Shown: positions 51,774 through 59,725 of the stretch, piece after piece
Numbering within the stretch: position 1 is the first letter of the stretch
Layout: every line of letters starts with the position of its first letter
Source of the DNA: CAVQCA01 sp963710815
GTDB lineage: Bacteria; Pseudomonadota; Gammaproteobacteria; UBA9214
Assembly (NCBI GenBank): GCA_963710815.1
Contig: CAVQCA010000018.1
Span: 1-64,000 of the forward strand
Length of the DNA stretch: 64,000 nucleotides
Reading direction: 5' to 3'
Made by a program: the position numbers and the translations under genes
Notes under the pieces: model-generated
Told to the model about the DNA's origin: nothing
Database searches by the model: none
What the model saw: only the letters and a program-made list of their open reading frames with translations

Positions 51774-53468
51774 TTGGAACTTACCGGCGCGGAAATTCTT
51801 GTCCGTTCGCTCCAGGACGAAGGAGTCGAATACATCTTCGGCTACCCCGGCGGGGCCGTCCTGCATATCTATGACGCCTTGTACCGTCAGGACAAACTGC
51901 AGCATATCCTGACGCGTCATGAGCAGGGTGCAACCCATGCCGCGGATGGCTACGCTCGCTCCACGGGCAAGCCCGGCGTCGTGCTGGTGACCTCGGGTCC
52001 GGGCGCCACCAATGCGGTTACCGGTATCGCCACCGCCTATATGGATTCCATTCCCATGGTGGTCTTCACCGGCCAGGTTCCTACCCAGCTCATCGGCAAC
52101 GACGCCTTTCAGGAAGCCGACAATATCGGCATCACCCGCCCCTGCGTGAAACACAATTTTCTGGTCAAGGATGTCAACAAGCTGGCGGAGACGATCAAGA
52201 AGGCGTTCTATGTGGCGACCACGGGTCGTCCCGGTCCCGTCGTTGTCGACATCCCGAAGGACGTCACGGCGCAAAAGGCGGATTATCACTACCCCGACAC
52301 CGTCAGCATGCGTTCCTACAATCCGGTGCACGTCGGCCATGCCGGTCAGATCAAGCGGGCAGTAAAGCTGATGCTCGGCGCCAGGCGTCCGATGATCTAC
52401 ACCGGCGGGGGTGTCATCCTGAGCAATGCGGCGGAACCTCTTGCCGAGCTTGCCCGCCTGCTGGATTTTCCGGTGACCAACACCCTGATGGGGCTGGGCG
52501 GCTACCCGGCGACTGACCGCCAGTTCGTCGGCATGCTGGGCATGCACGGCACCTATGAAGCCAACATGGCGATGCATCACTGCGACGTCCTGATCGCCAT
52601 CGGTGCGCGTTTCGACGACCGGGTAACCGGCAACATCGAGAAATTCTGCCCGCACGCGAAGATCGTTCATGTGGACATCGACCCTTCCAGCATTTCCAAG
52701 AACGTCAAGGTGGACGTGCCGATCGTCGGCAGCGTCGACAATGTCCTCAGGGCGATGGTTGAGGCCGTCAAGGGCGGGAATAAACGTCCGGACGCGAATC
52801 GATCAGGGCATGGTGGGAACAGATCGACGAATGGCGCGCCAAGGACTGTCTCAACTACGACCGCGACAGCGAACTGGTCAAACCGCAGTATGTGCTGGAG
52901 ACCCTGTACAAGGTCACCGGAGGGGACGCCTATGTTGCCTCCGATGTCGGCCAGCACCAGATGTGGGCCGCGCAGTTTTACAGGTTCGACAAGCCGCGGC
53001 GCTGGATCAACTCCGGCGGGCTGGGCACCATGGGGTTCGGTATGCCGGCCGCGATGGGCGTGCAGCTGGCCCATCCGGATGCGACCGTGGTCTGCGTCAC
53101 CGGCGAGGGCAGCATCCAGATGTGTATCCAGGAGCTATCCACCTGCAAGCAGTATGCGCTTGCCGATCAAGATCGTGAATCTCAATAACCGCTATCTCGG
53201 CATGGTGCGCCAGTGGCAGGAGTTCTTCTATCAGGGCCGCTACGCCATGTCCTACATGGAGTCGCTGCCGGATTTTGTGAAACTGGCGGAGAGCTACGGC
53301 CACGTGGGCATGCAGATCGACAAGCCGGGAGACGTCGAGGCGGCGCTGGTGGAGGCGATGAAGCTCAAGGACCGGCTGGTTTTCATGGATTTCATCACCG
53401 ATCAGACCGAGAATGTCTACCCGATGATTCCGGCCGGCGGCGGTCAAAACGAAATGATCCTGATCTGA
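51774..53468 (+). CDS. ilvI: Acetolactate synthase large subunit, with an internal out-of-frame segment
   Basis: A 564-codon gene for the ThDP enzyme that condenses pyruvate in valine/leucine/isoleucine synthesis. Residues 1-344 are normal (FGYPGGAVLHIYDAL, RHEQGATHAADGYARSTGK with catalytic Glu). From G3 at 52806-52808 to 53156 the conserved sequence runs in another frame (WWEQIDEWRAKD, GDAYVASDVGQHQMWAAQ, GEGSIQMCIQELSTCKQY) before the main frame resumes at LPIKIVNLNN. A missing G near 52808 and an extra base near 53156 explain this. As read, residues ~345-461, including the ThDP/Mg motif, are nonsense. Start is TTG 51774 with GCAGGAG upstream. Confidence 0.9.
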   Translation: MELTGAEILVRSLQDEGVEYIFGYPGGAVLHIYDALYRQDKLQHILTRHEQGATHAADGYARSTGKPGVVLVTSGPGATNAVTGIATAYMDSIPMVVFTGQVPTQLIGNDAFQEADNIGITRPCVKHNFLVKDVNKLAETIKKAFYVATTGRPGPVVVDIPKDVTAQKADYHYPDTVSMRSYNPVHVGHAGQIKRAVKLMLGARRPMIYTGGGVILSNAAEPLAELARLLDFPVTNTLMGLGGYPATDRQFVGMLGMHGTYEANMAMHHCDVLIAIGARFDDRVTGNIEKFCPHAKIVHVDIDPSSISKNVKVDVPIVGSVDNVLRAMVEAVKGGNKRPDANRSGHGGNRSTNGAPRTVSTTTATANWSNRSMCWRPCTRSPEGTPMLPPMSASTRCGPRSFTGSTSRGAGSTPAGWAPWGSVCRPRWACSWPIRMRPWSASPARAASRCVSRSYPPASSMRLPIKIVNLNNRYLGMVRQWQEFFYQGRYAMSYMESLPDFVKLAESYGHVGMQIDKPGDVEAALVEAMKLKDRLVFMDFITDQTENVYPMIPAGGGQNEMILI

Positions 53469-53469
53469 T

Positions 53470-53961
53470 ATGCGACACATCATCTCCATCCTGATGGAAA
53501 ACGAGGCCGGCGCGCTGTCGCGTGTCGCCGGACTGTTCTCGGCGCGCGGCTACAATATCGAGTCGCTGACCGTGGCCCCGACCGAGGATCCGACCCTCTC
53601 GCGCATGACCCTGGTCACCTACGGCACCGAGGAAATCATCGAGCAGATCACCAAGCAGCTCAACAAGCTGGTCGATGTCGTCAAGCTGATGGATATGACC
53701 GAGGGCCCGCATATCGAGCGGGAGATGATGCTGATCAAGGTGCGCGCGGAGGGCGACAGGCGTGAAGAACTCAAACGCCTTGCGGATATCTTCCGCGGCC
53801 GCATCATCGATGTGACCGGCAGGAGTTACACCATCGAGTTGACCGGCGCCGGCGACAAGCTGGACGCCTTCCTGCAGGCGCTGGAGCAGGCGGTGATTAT
53901 CGAGGTGGTCCGCTCCGGTGTGTCAGGCATCGCACGGGGTGAGCGGGCGTTGAAGGTCTGA
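53470..53961 (+). CDS. ilvH: Acetolactate synthase small (regulatory) subunit
   Basis: A 163-residue ACT-domain subunit giving valine feedback to IlvI. The ACT signature MENEAGALSRVAGLFSARGY is near the N-terminus, and the second domain begins near residue 75. It starts 1 bp after the ilvI stop. Confidence 0.97.
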   Translation: MRHIISILMENEAGALSRVAGLFSARGYNIESLTVAPTEDPTLSRMTLVTYGTEEIIEQITKQLNKLVDVVKLMDMTEGPHIEREMMLIKVRAEGDRREELKRLADIFRGRIIDVTGRSYTIELTGAGDKLDAFLQALEQAVIIEVVRSGVSGIARGERALKV

Positions 53962-54044
53962 TTACGGGGCCGTTTGCTGCCCCTGAACAATGAACCGGCC
54001 GCTGCGTGCGGCCGCAAATCAATCGCGGAAGCCAGGTAGAAAAA

Positions 54045-55064
54045 ATGAATGTTTACTACGATAAAGATGCAGATCTTTCCATTATCCGGGGTCTCAGGGT
54101 AACCATCATCGGTTACGGTTCACAGGGCCACGCGCATGCCAACAACCTGAAGGATTCCGGTGTCGAGGTGACGGTGGGCCTGCGCCCCGGTTCCGGCTCC
54201 GAGGCCAAGGCAAGGAAGTCGGGACTGACCGTGAAGTCCGTCGAGGAAGCCGTCAAGGGTGCGGATGTGGTGATGATACTGGCGCCCGATGAGCACCAGG
54301 CCGGCCTGTATCGCGAAAAGATCGCCCCCAATATCAAGGAAGGCGCGGCGCTGGCCTTCGCGCACGGCTTCAATATCCATTTCCAGCAGATCGAGCCTCG
54401 CGCCGACCTCGACGTCATCATGATCGCCCCCAAGGGCCCGGGGCATCTGGTGCGCTCCACCTATACCAAGGGGGCCGGCGTACCCAGTCTGATCGCCGTC
54501 TATCAGGATGCCAGCGGGCGTTCCAGGGATATCGCGCTCTCCTACGCCTCGGCCAACGGCGGTGGACGCGCCGGCATCATCGAGACGAGCTTCCGGGAGG
54601 AGACCGAAACCGATCTGTTCGGCGAGCAGGCGGTGCTGTGCGGTGGCACGACCGCACTGGTGCAGGCGGGATTCGAAACCCTGGTGGAAGCCGGCTACGC
54701 GCCCGAGATGGCCTATTTCGAATGCCTGCACGAGCTGAAGCTGATCGTCGACCTGATGTACGAGGGCGGCATCGCCAATATGCGTTATTCCATCTCCAAT
54801 ACCGCCGAATACGGCGACCTGACCCGCGGGCCGCGACATTATCAACGAAGAGTACCCGAGCAGGAAATGCGCCGCATCCTCACCGAGATCCAGAACGGGG
54901 AATTCGCGCGGGAGTTCATCCTCGAGAACCAGGCGGGCGCCGCCACCCTGAAGGCCAAGCGACGCATCGGACGCGAACATCCCATCGAGACGGTCGGTGA
55001 GAGGCTGCGCGGCATGATGGCGTGGATCAGCGCCGGCAAGATCGTCGACAAAAGCGTCAACTGA
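54045..55064 (+). CDS. ilvC: Ketol-acid reductoisomerase, with a short out-of-frame stretch
   Basis: A 339-residue class I (short) enzyme using NADPH and Mg2+. The dinucleotide motif is GYGSQGHAHA, and active-site acidic residues lie in ECLHELKLIVDLMYEGG. Residues 264-271 read RHYQRRVP where the family has an I-I-N-E-E-type segment; that sequence (IINEEY) is present in the +1 frame at 54838-54855. An extra base near 54836 and a missing C near 54855-54857 would restore it. ATG 54045 (MNVYYDKDADLS) is preferred. Confidence 0.92.
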   Translation: MNVYYDKDADLSIIRGLRVTIIGYGSQGHAHANNLKDSGVEVTVGLRPGSGSEAKARKSGLTVKSVEEAVKGADVVMILAPDEHQAGLYREKIAPNIKEGAALAFAHGFNIHFQQIEPRADLDVIMIAPKGPGHLVRSTYTKGAGVPSLIAVYQDASGRSRDIALSYASANGGGRAGIIETSFREETETDLFGEQAVLCGGTTALVQAGFETLVEAGYAPEMAYFECLHELKLIVDLMYEGGIANMRYSISNTAEYGDLTRGPRHYQRRVPEQEMRRILTEIQNGEFAREFILENQAGAATLKAKRRIGREHPIETVGERLRGMMAWISAGKIVDKSVN

Positions 55065-55120
55065 AGCGGCGGACGAACGATATACCTGTTTCTGTTCCGG
55101 CCAGGCATATCGGATCGTTT

Positions 55121-55723
55121 ATGAGCCGTTATTTCGTTATTGCAAGGGAAGGTCTCGCGCCGGTGCTTGCCAGCGTACTGGCGGCGACGCTGGTCACGCA
55201 GTTTGCCGGTTATTACGCCTCGCTGGGGTTCTGGGTCTTCAGCCTGCTGCTGGTGCTGATTTTTCGTGATCCGGATCGTGACATTCCGGCTGTGCCGCTG
55301 GCTATCGTGTGCCCCGTAGACGGGAGGATCCTGTCCATCAGCGTAACGCACGACCCCTATCTCGACCGCCCCGCTATCCGGGTCGTGATACAGATGACCC
55401 CCTACGGGGTTTTTTCGGCGCGCAGCCCGGTCGCTGGCAAGGTGCTCGACCCCCCGAACATCCCTCCGGGGGCGCCGCATGGCGTCTGGCTGCGCACGAA
55501 TGAAGGTGATGATATCGTGCTGGTGATGAATCGCGGTCGATTGCACAATGCCCCGCACTGTTACGTGCGCATCGGCGACCGGGTGGGACAGGGTCAGCGC
55601 TGCGGTTTTATTCATATGGGAGGGCAGGTTGATCTGTATTTGCCGGAATCAAGTCGCACGCTCGCGACCGTCGGCGACTGGGTGCACGGCGGTACGAACG
55701 TCATCGCGAAACTCATTCATTGA
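55121..55723 (+). CDS. Phosphatidylserine decarboxylase-like protein lacking catalytic residues
   Basis: A 200-residue protein aligning along its length with short (class II) phosphatidylserine decarboxylases: two N-terminal membrane segments (GLAPVLASVLAATLVTQ, LGFWVFSLLLVLIF), then SPVAGKVLDP and RVGQGQRCGFIHMGGQVDLYLP region. The self-cleavage Gly-Ser that makes the pyruvoyl group is replaced by Gly167-Gly168 (HMGGQVD), and the usual His of VHVNR-type segments by VFSAR (residues 97-101). It should therefore be inactive as a decarboxylase or do something else. It sits between ilvC and pssA, where psd normally lies. Confidence 0.7.
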   Translation: MSRYFVIAREGLAPVLASVLAATLVTQFAGYYASLGFWVFSLLLVLIFRDPDRDIPAVPLAIVCPVDGRILSISVTHDPYLDRPAIRVVIQMTPYGVFSARSPVAGKVLDPPNIPPGAPHGVWLRTNEGDDIVLVMNRGRLHNAPHCYVRIGDRVGQGQRCGFIHMGGQVDLYLPESSRTLATVGDWVHGGTNVIAKLIH

Positions 55724-55732
55724 TAATGCCGC

Positions 55733-56539
55733 ATGAATCGGGACATGGATCAGGACTACACAGAGCACGACCCGCCGGATCAGGAAATGACCGAACGCAA
55801 TCCCCGGCGGGGTATCTACCTGCTGCCCAACATGATCACCACGGCCGGTCTGTTTGCCGGTTTTTACGCCATCGTGGCGGCCATGGGGATGCGTTTCGAA
55901 GCGGCAGCAACTGCGATCTTCGTGGCCATGGTTGCCGACGGCATCGATGGTCGTGTGGCGCGCCTCACCCGGACGCAAAGCGAGTTCGGCGTTCAGTATG
56001 ACAGCCTGTCTGACATGGTTTGCTTCGGGCTGGCCCCGGCGCTGGTGATGTATGAATGGTCGCTGCATTCCATGGTCAGCATCGGCTGGGCGAAACTGGG
56101 CTGGTTGTCCGCCTTCATCTATACCGCCGGGGCGGCGTTGCGCCTGGCGCGGTTCAATGCCCAGATCGCGACCGCTGAAAAGCGCTATTTCAAGGGCCTG
56201 CCGAGCCCCTCGGCGGCTGCCGTGCTGGCCGGCCTGGTCTGGGCGGGAGCGGATCTGGGGATCGACGGCCATGAGGTCGTCTATCTGGCATTCGTGCTGA
56301 CCATACTCATGGGTACACTGATGGTCAGCAACGTGCGTTACTACAGTTTCAAGGAGATCGATTTCAAGAACCGTGTACCGTTCGTGGCGCTGTTGCTGGT
56401 GGTGGTGGCGTATGTATTCGCTTCCCTGGATCCACCCAAGGTTCTGTTCGCGGGATTTCTGATCTACGCATTCTCCGGTCCGGTGCTGACCCTGATCAGG
56501 GTGCGTAGACGACGCAGTGGAAGAAACAGGGAAACCTGA
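55733..56539 (+). CDS. pssA: CDP-diacylglycerol-serine O-phosphatidyltransferase
   Basis: A 268-residue membrane enzyme making phosphatidylserine. The CDP-alcohol motif is DGIDGRVARLTRTQSEFG followed by YDSLSDM, all conserved positions present. About six to seven membrane helices. It starts 9 bp after the Psd-like gene, and the stop is followed by the leu leader region. Confidence 0.95.
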   Translation: MNRDMDQDYTEHDPPDQEMTERNPRRGIYLLPNMITTAGLFAGFYAIVAAMGMRFEAAATAIFVAMVADGIDGRVARLTRTQSEFGVQYDSLSDMVCFGLAPALVMYEWSLHSMVSIGWAKLGWLSAFIYTAGAALRLARFNAQIATAEKRYFKGLPSPSAAAVLAGLVWAGADLGIDGHEVVYLAFVLTILMGTLMVSNVRYYSFKEIDFKNRVPFVALLLVVVAYVFASLDPPKVLFAGFLIYAFSGPVLTLIRVRRRRSGRNRET

Positions 56540-56577
56540 ATTTCCCCTGTATCACTCCTCATCCACAGCCCGGGGGC

Positions 56578-56606
56578 TTGGCACGAGGAAAAGTTTGCAT
56601 TATATT
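56578..56606 (+). promoter_or_regulatory. Sigma-70 promoter of the leu leader/leuA
   Basis: TTGGCA (56578-56583), exactly 17 bp, TATATT (56601-56606); each box matches 5 of 6 consensus bases. The start site would be near 56612-56614, at or next to the leader ATG. Confidence 0.6.
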
Positions 56607-56613
56607 CGAAACC

Positions 56614-56718
56614 ATGAATCCGCATGCCATCTCATTACGCCAGCCGTGTCTGGCCTTCCCCACGGGTGACCCTGATCACCTGCTGACTCTCCTGCGACTG
56701 CTGCCTTCGGGCAACTGA
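56614..56718 (+). CDS. leuL: leu operon leader peptide
   Basis: A 34-residue ORF starting MNPHAIS and ending HLLTLLRLLPSGN, with six leucine codons (five CTG and one CTC) in an eight-codon stretch, placed 149 bp upstream of leuA. This is the classic design of a leucine attenuation peptide. There is no Shine-Dalgarno at normal distance, and the predicted transcription start nearly coincides with the ATG, so leaderless translation is possible. Confidence 0.65.
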   Translation: MNPHAISLRQPCLAFPTGDPDHLLTLLRLLPSGN

Positions 56719-56867
56719 TACCATCATGCCTGGCGAGGCTGATACGCACAACAAACACACTCAGTATTCCGGCAGAACGCGGGTCGCCTTGCTATGCTGA
56801 CTACAGCGCTGTCCGGAAAAGTCGCCACAGCCGCGCAGGCTTTGCGGACCAGGAACGGAGTCAGGCC

Positions 56868-58415
56868 ATGAGCAATGACAAATTAATCATATTCGATACC
56901 ACATTGCGCGACGGGGAACAGAGCCCTGGCGCGTCGATGACACGCGACGAAAAGGTGCGTATCGCCAAGGCCCTCGAGCGCATGCGGGTGGATGTCATCG
57001 AAGCGGGTTTCCCCGTCGCCAGCCAGGGGGATTTCGAGGCCGTGCAGGCGGTCGCGCGTAGCGTATCGGAGAGTACCGTCTGCGGGCTTGCCCGGGCGCT
57101 CGACAAGGATATCGATCGCGCCGGGGAGGCGTTGAAACCGGCGGCTGCCTCGCGGATACACACCTTCATCGCCACCTCGCCGATTCACATGCAAATGAAG
57201 CTGCGCATGACGCCGGAACAGGTCATCGACCAGGCGGTGCATGCGGTGACACGCGCCCGCACCTATACCGACGATGTTGAGTTCTCACCCGAGGATGCCG
57301 GGCGGTCGGAGATCGACTTCCTCTGCCGAGTCATCGAGGCAGTGATCGCCGCGGGTGCGACGACCGTCAATATTCCGGATACGGTTGGATACAACCTGCC
57401 GCATCAGTTCGGGGCGTTGATACGCACGCTGATCGAACGCGTCCCCAATTCGGACAAGGCCGTTTTTTCGGTGCACTGTCACAACGATCTCGGGCTCGCG
57501 GTCGGGAACTCGCTTTCCGCTGTTCTCAATGGCGCACGCCAGGTGGAGTGCACCATCAACGGGTTGGGAGAACGCGCCGGCAACGCGGCGCTGGAGGAGG
57601 TCGTCATGACTGTCATGACGCGCCAGGACCTTTTCCCGTGCCGCACCGGTCTGGACACCACCCGGATCGTGCCCTGTTCCCGCCTGGTGAGCGGCATCAC
57701 CGGATTCGCCGTGCAGCCCAACAAGGCGATTGTCGGAGCCAACGCCTTTGCACACGAGTCCGGGATACACCAGGACGGTATACTGAAGAGTCGCGAGACC
57801 TATGAAATCATGCGTGCCGAGGATGTGGGCTGGTCGGCAAACCGGATCGTGATGGGGAAGCACTCCGGCCGCAATGCCTTCCGCACACGGATGCAGGAAC
57901 TCGGGGTCGAGTTTGGTTCAGACGAGGAACTGAACGACGCCTTTGCCCGTTTCAAGGATCTCGCCGACAAGAAACACGAGATATTCGACGAGGATCTGCA
58001 GTCCCTGGTGACCGAGTCCGGTCTCGAGGCGGGGAACGACTGGCTCAAACTGGTGTTTCTGAAGGTCTGTTCGGAGACCGGAGAGACTCCGAATGCCGCC
58101 ATCACGCTGTGGGTGGATGGAGAGGAAAAACAGGCCACCGCCAGCGGCGGCGGTCCCGTGGATGCATCCTTCAAGGCCATTGAAAAACTTGTCGACAGCA
58201 AGAGCGAACTGCAGCTCTATTCCGTCAGCAACATCACCAGTGGAACGGATTCCCAGGGCGAGGTGACGGTGCGCCTGCAGCTCGATGGCCGCATCGTAAA
58301 CGGGCAGGGGGCGGATACCGATATCGTCATCGCCTCGGCGAAGGCCTACGTGAATGCGCTCAACAAGATCATCCAGCGGGAGCAACGCGCCCACCCCCAG
58401 CTGGGGGATGTCTGA
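56868..58415 (+). CDS. leuA: 2-isopropylmalate synthase
   Basis: A 515-residue enzyme committing 2-ketoisovalerate to leucine. The catalytic TIM barrel starts IIFDTTLRDGEQSPGASM; HCHNDLGLAVGNSL and NGLGERAGNAALEE are family signatures. The C-terminal LeuA dimer domain (about residues 380-510) gives leucine feedback. GGAG precedes ATG 56868. A leucine-rich leader lies upstream. Confidence 0.97.
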   Translation: MSNDKLIIFDTTLRDGEQSPGASMTRDEKVRIAKALERMRVDVIEAGFPVASQGDFEAVQAVARSVSESTVCGLARALDKDIDRAGEALKPAAASRIHTFIATSPIHMQMKLRMTPEQVIDQAVHAVTRARTYTDDVEFSPEDAGRSEIDFLCRVIEAVIAAGATTVNIPDTVGYNLPHQFGALIRTLIERVPNSDKAVFSVHCHNDLGLAVGNSLSAVLNGARQVECTINGLGERAGNAALEEVVMTVMTRQDLFPCRTGLDTTRIVPCSRLVSGITGFAVQPNKAIVGANAFAHESGIHQDGILKSRETYEIMRAEDVGWSANRIVMGKHSGRNAFRTRMQELGVEFGSDEELNDAFARFKDLADKKHEIFDEDLQSLVTESGLEAGNDWLKLVFLKVCSETGETPNAAITLWVDGEEKQATASGGGPVDASFKAIEKLVDSKSELQLYSVSNITSGTDSQGEVTVRLQLDGRIVNGQGADTDIVIASAKAYVNALNKIIQREQRAHPQLGDV

Positions 58416-58440
58416 GCAACGGCGTCTGGCGGGAATCGTG

Positions 58441-59187
58441 ATGAATAGTTCCTTGCGCGATGAATACCTCGATGCCATGGGTATCCAGCAATGGGTCAGC
58501 CGTGAACGTCCGGCCACGACGGATACGTTGCCGGAGGACGTCACGATAACGCCGGCCGCGGGATGCGGTTCCGCGGATGAGGCGGCCGTGTCCGGACTCG
58601 ACTGGCCGGCGCTGGAAGACCGGGTGGCCCGCTGCACCCGCTGTGTGCTGCATGAAACACGCACCCGAACGGTCTTCGGCACCGGCAAACGCACGGCGGA
58701 CTGGCTGATCATCGGCGAGGCGCCGGGCGCGGACGAGGATCGTCAGGGTGAACCTTTCGTCGGTCGGGCCGGACAGCTGCTGACGGCCATGCTCCAGGCG
58801 ATCGGTTATGCGCGGGATGAGGTATATATCACCAATATACTCAAGTGCCGCCCCCCCGGAAACCGGGATCCGCTTCCCGGGGAGGTTGACTGCTGTCACG
58901 ATTACCTCGAGCGGCAGATCAAACTCATCGGACCCGGGTTGATCCTGGTGGTGGGGCGCATTGCCGCGCACAATCTCCTCCAGACCGATCTCCCGATCGG
59001 CCGCCTGCGCGGGAGTGTGCACCGCTACGGAGATGCGGGAATCCCGTTGGTGGTAACCTATCATCCGGCCTACCTGCTGCGCTCGCCGCTGGAGAAACGC
59101 AAATCCTGGGATGACCTGCGACTTGCACAGCAGGTCTATCGTGAGGTGATGAGCGCCGGTTCACCTGGACAATTGCCGGACAAGTGA
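58441..59187 (+). CDS. Uracil-DNA glycosylase, family 4 (Fe-S)
   Basis: A 248-residue repair enzyme with an N-terminal extension of ~85 residues. The glycosylase has CTRCVLHETR, GEAPGADEDRQGEPFVG, ILKCRPPGNRDP and TYHPAYLLRS. Cys of the CxxC, CRPPGN and the DCC segment likely bind [4Fe-4S]. ATG 58441 is used; earlier starts lie in leuA. It pairs with rimI, a conserved arrangement. Confidence 0.9.
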   Translation: MNSSLRDEYLDAMGIQQWVSRERPATTDTLPEDVTITPAAGCGSADEAAVSGLDWPALEDRVARCTRCVLHETRTRTVFGTGKRTADWLIIGEAPGADEDRQGEPFVGRAGQLLTAMLQAIGYARDEVYITNILKCRPPGNRDPLPGEVDCCHDYLERQIKLIGPGLILVVGRIAAHNLLQTDLPIGRLRGSVHRYGDAGIPLVVTYHPAYLLRSPLEKRKSWDDLRLAQQVYREVMSAGSPGQLPDK

Positions 59188-59188
59188 C

Positions 59189-59653
59189 ATGAGCGCCATA
59201 CTGAAACAACCCGTCTTGCGTTTCCGCCCCCTGCAGGAAGCGGATCTGGTGGAGATCATGGAGATCGAACGGCGCAGCTATCCCTATCCCTGGACGCAAC
59301 TGATTTTCAGCGACTGCCTGCGTGCCGGGTACTGTTGCTGGGTTTGCGAGCGGCAGGGGGATATCGAGGGTTATGGTATCGCCAGCGTCGGAGCAGGGGA
59401 GTCGCATCTGCTTAACCTGTGCGTGCGTTCGGAGTCCCAGCGGCAGGGCATAGGCCGGAAACTCCTGCTGCAAATGATCGCGCTCGCCCGCCGGCACAAT
59501 GCCGAGTTGATGTTGCTGGAAGTGCGCCCGACCAACCAGGCGGCGCGTGCGCTGTACCATGACATGGGCTTCAATGAGCTGGGCAGCCGCCGGGAATACT
59601 ACCCGGCCGAAAATGGCCGCGAGGATGCGCTGATTCTGGGGCGGGTACTGTAG
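59189..59653 (+). CDS. rimI: Ribosomal protein S18 alanine N-acetyltransferase
   Basis: A 154-residue GNAT-family acetyltransferase. The acetyl-CoA loop is RSESQRQGIGRKLL, with LLEVRPTNQAARALYHDMGF typical of RimI. It begins 1 bp after the glycosylase stop. Confidence 0.92.
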   Translation: MSAILKQPVLRFRPLQEADLVEIMEIERRSYPYPWTQLIFSDCLRAGYCCWVCERQGDIEGYGIASVGAGESHLLNLCVRSESQRQGIGRKLLLQMIALARRHNAELMLLEVRPTNQAARALYHDMGFNELGSRREYYPAENGREDALILGRVL

Positions 59654-59725
59654 CCCAGGACGACCTCTTCCCTCCGTATCCGGTATAATAACCGCCTCCC
59701 CAAGCAGTGACATCTCCCGGTTGAT

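Larger units (their letters stand above)
56540..56867. other. pssA-leuA intergenic regulatory region
   Basis: A 328-bp gap holding a sigma-70 promoter, a leucine-rich leader peptide ORF and about 150 bp of leader before leuA. Within the end of the leader ORF is a TGCC-TTCG-GGCA tetraloop hairpin (56702-56713). I see no T-run terminator in the rest. Confidence 0.6.

Noticed and set aside
56719..56867. Search for an intrinsic terminator between the leu leader and leuA
   Set aside because: Only short stems (for example GCC-TGGCGA-GGC) without a T-run; no terminator can be supported.
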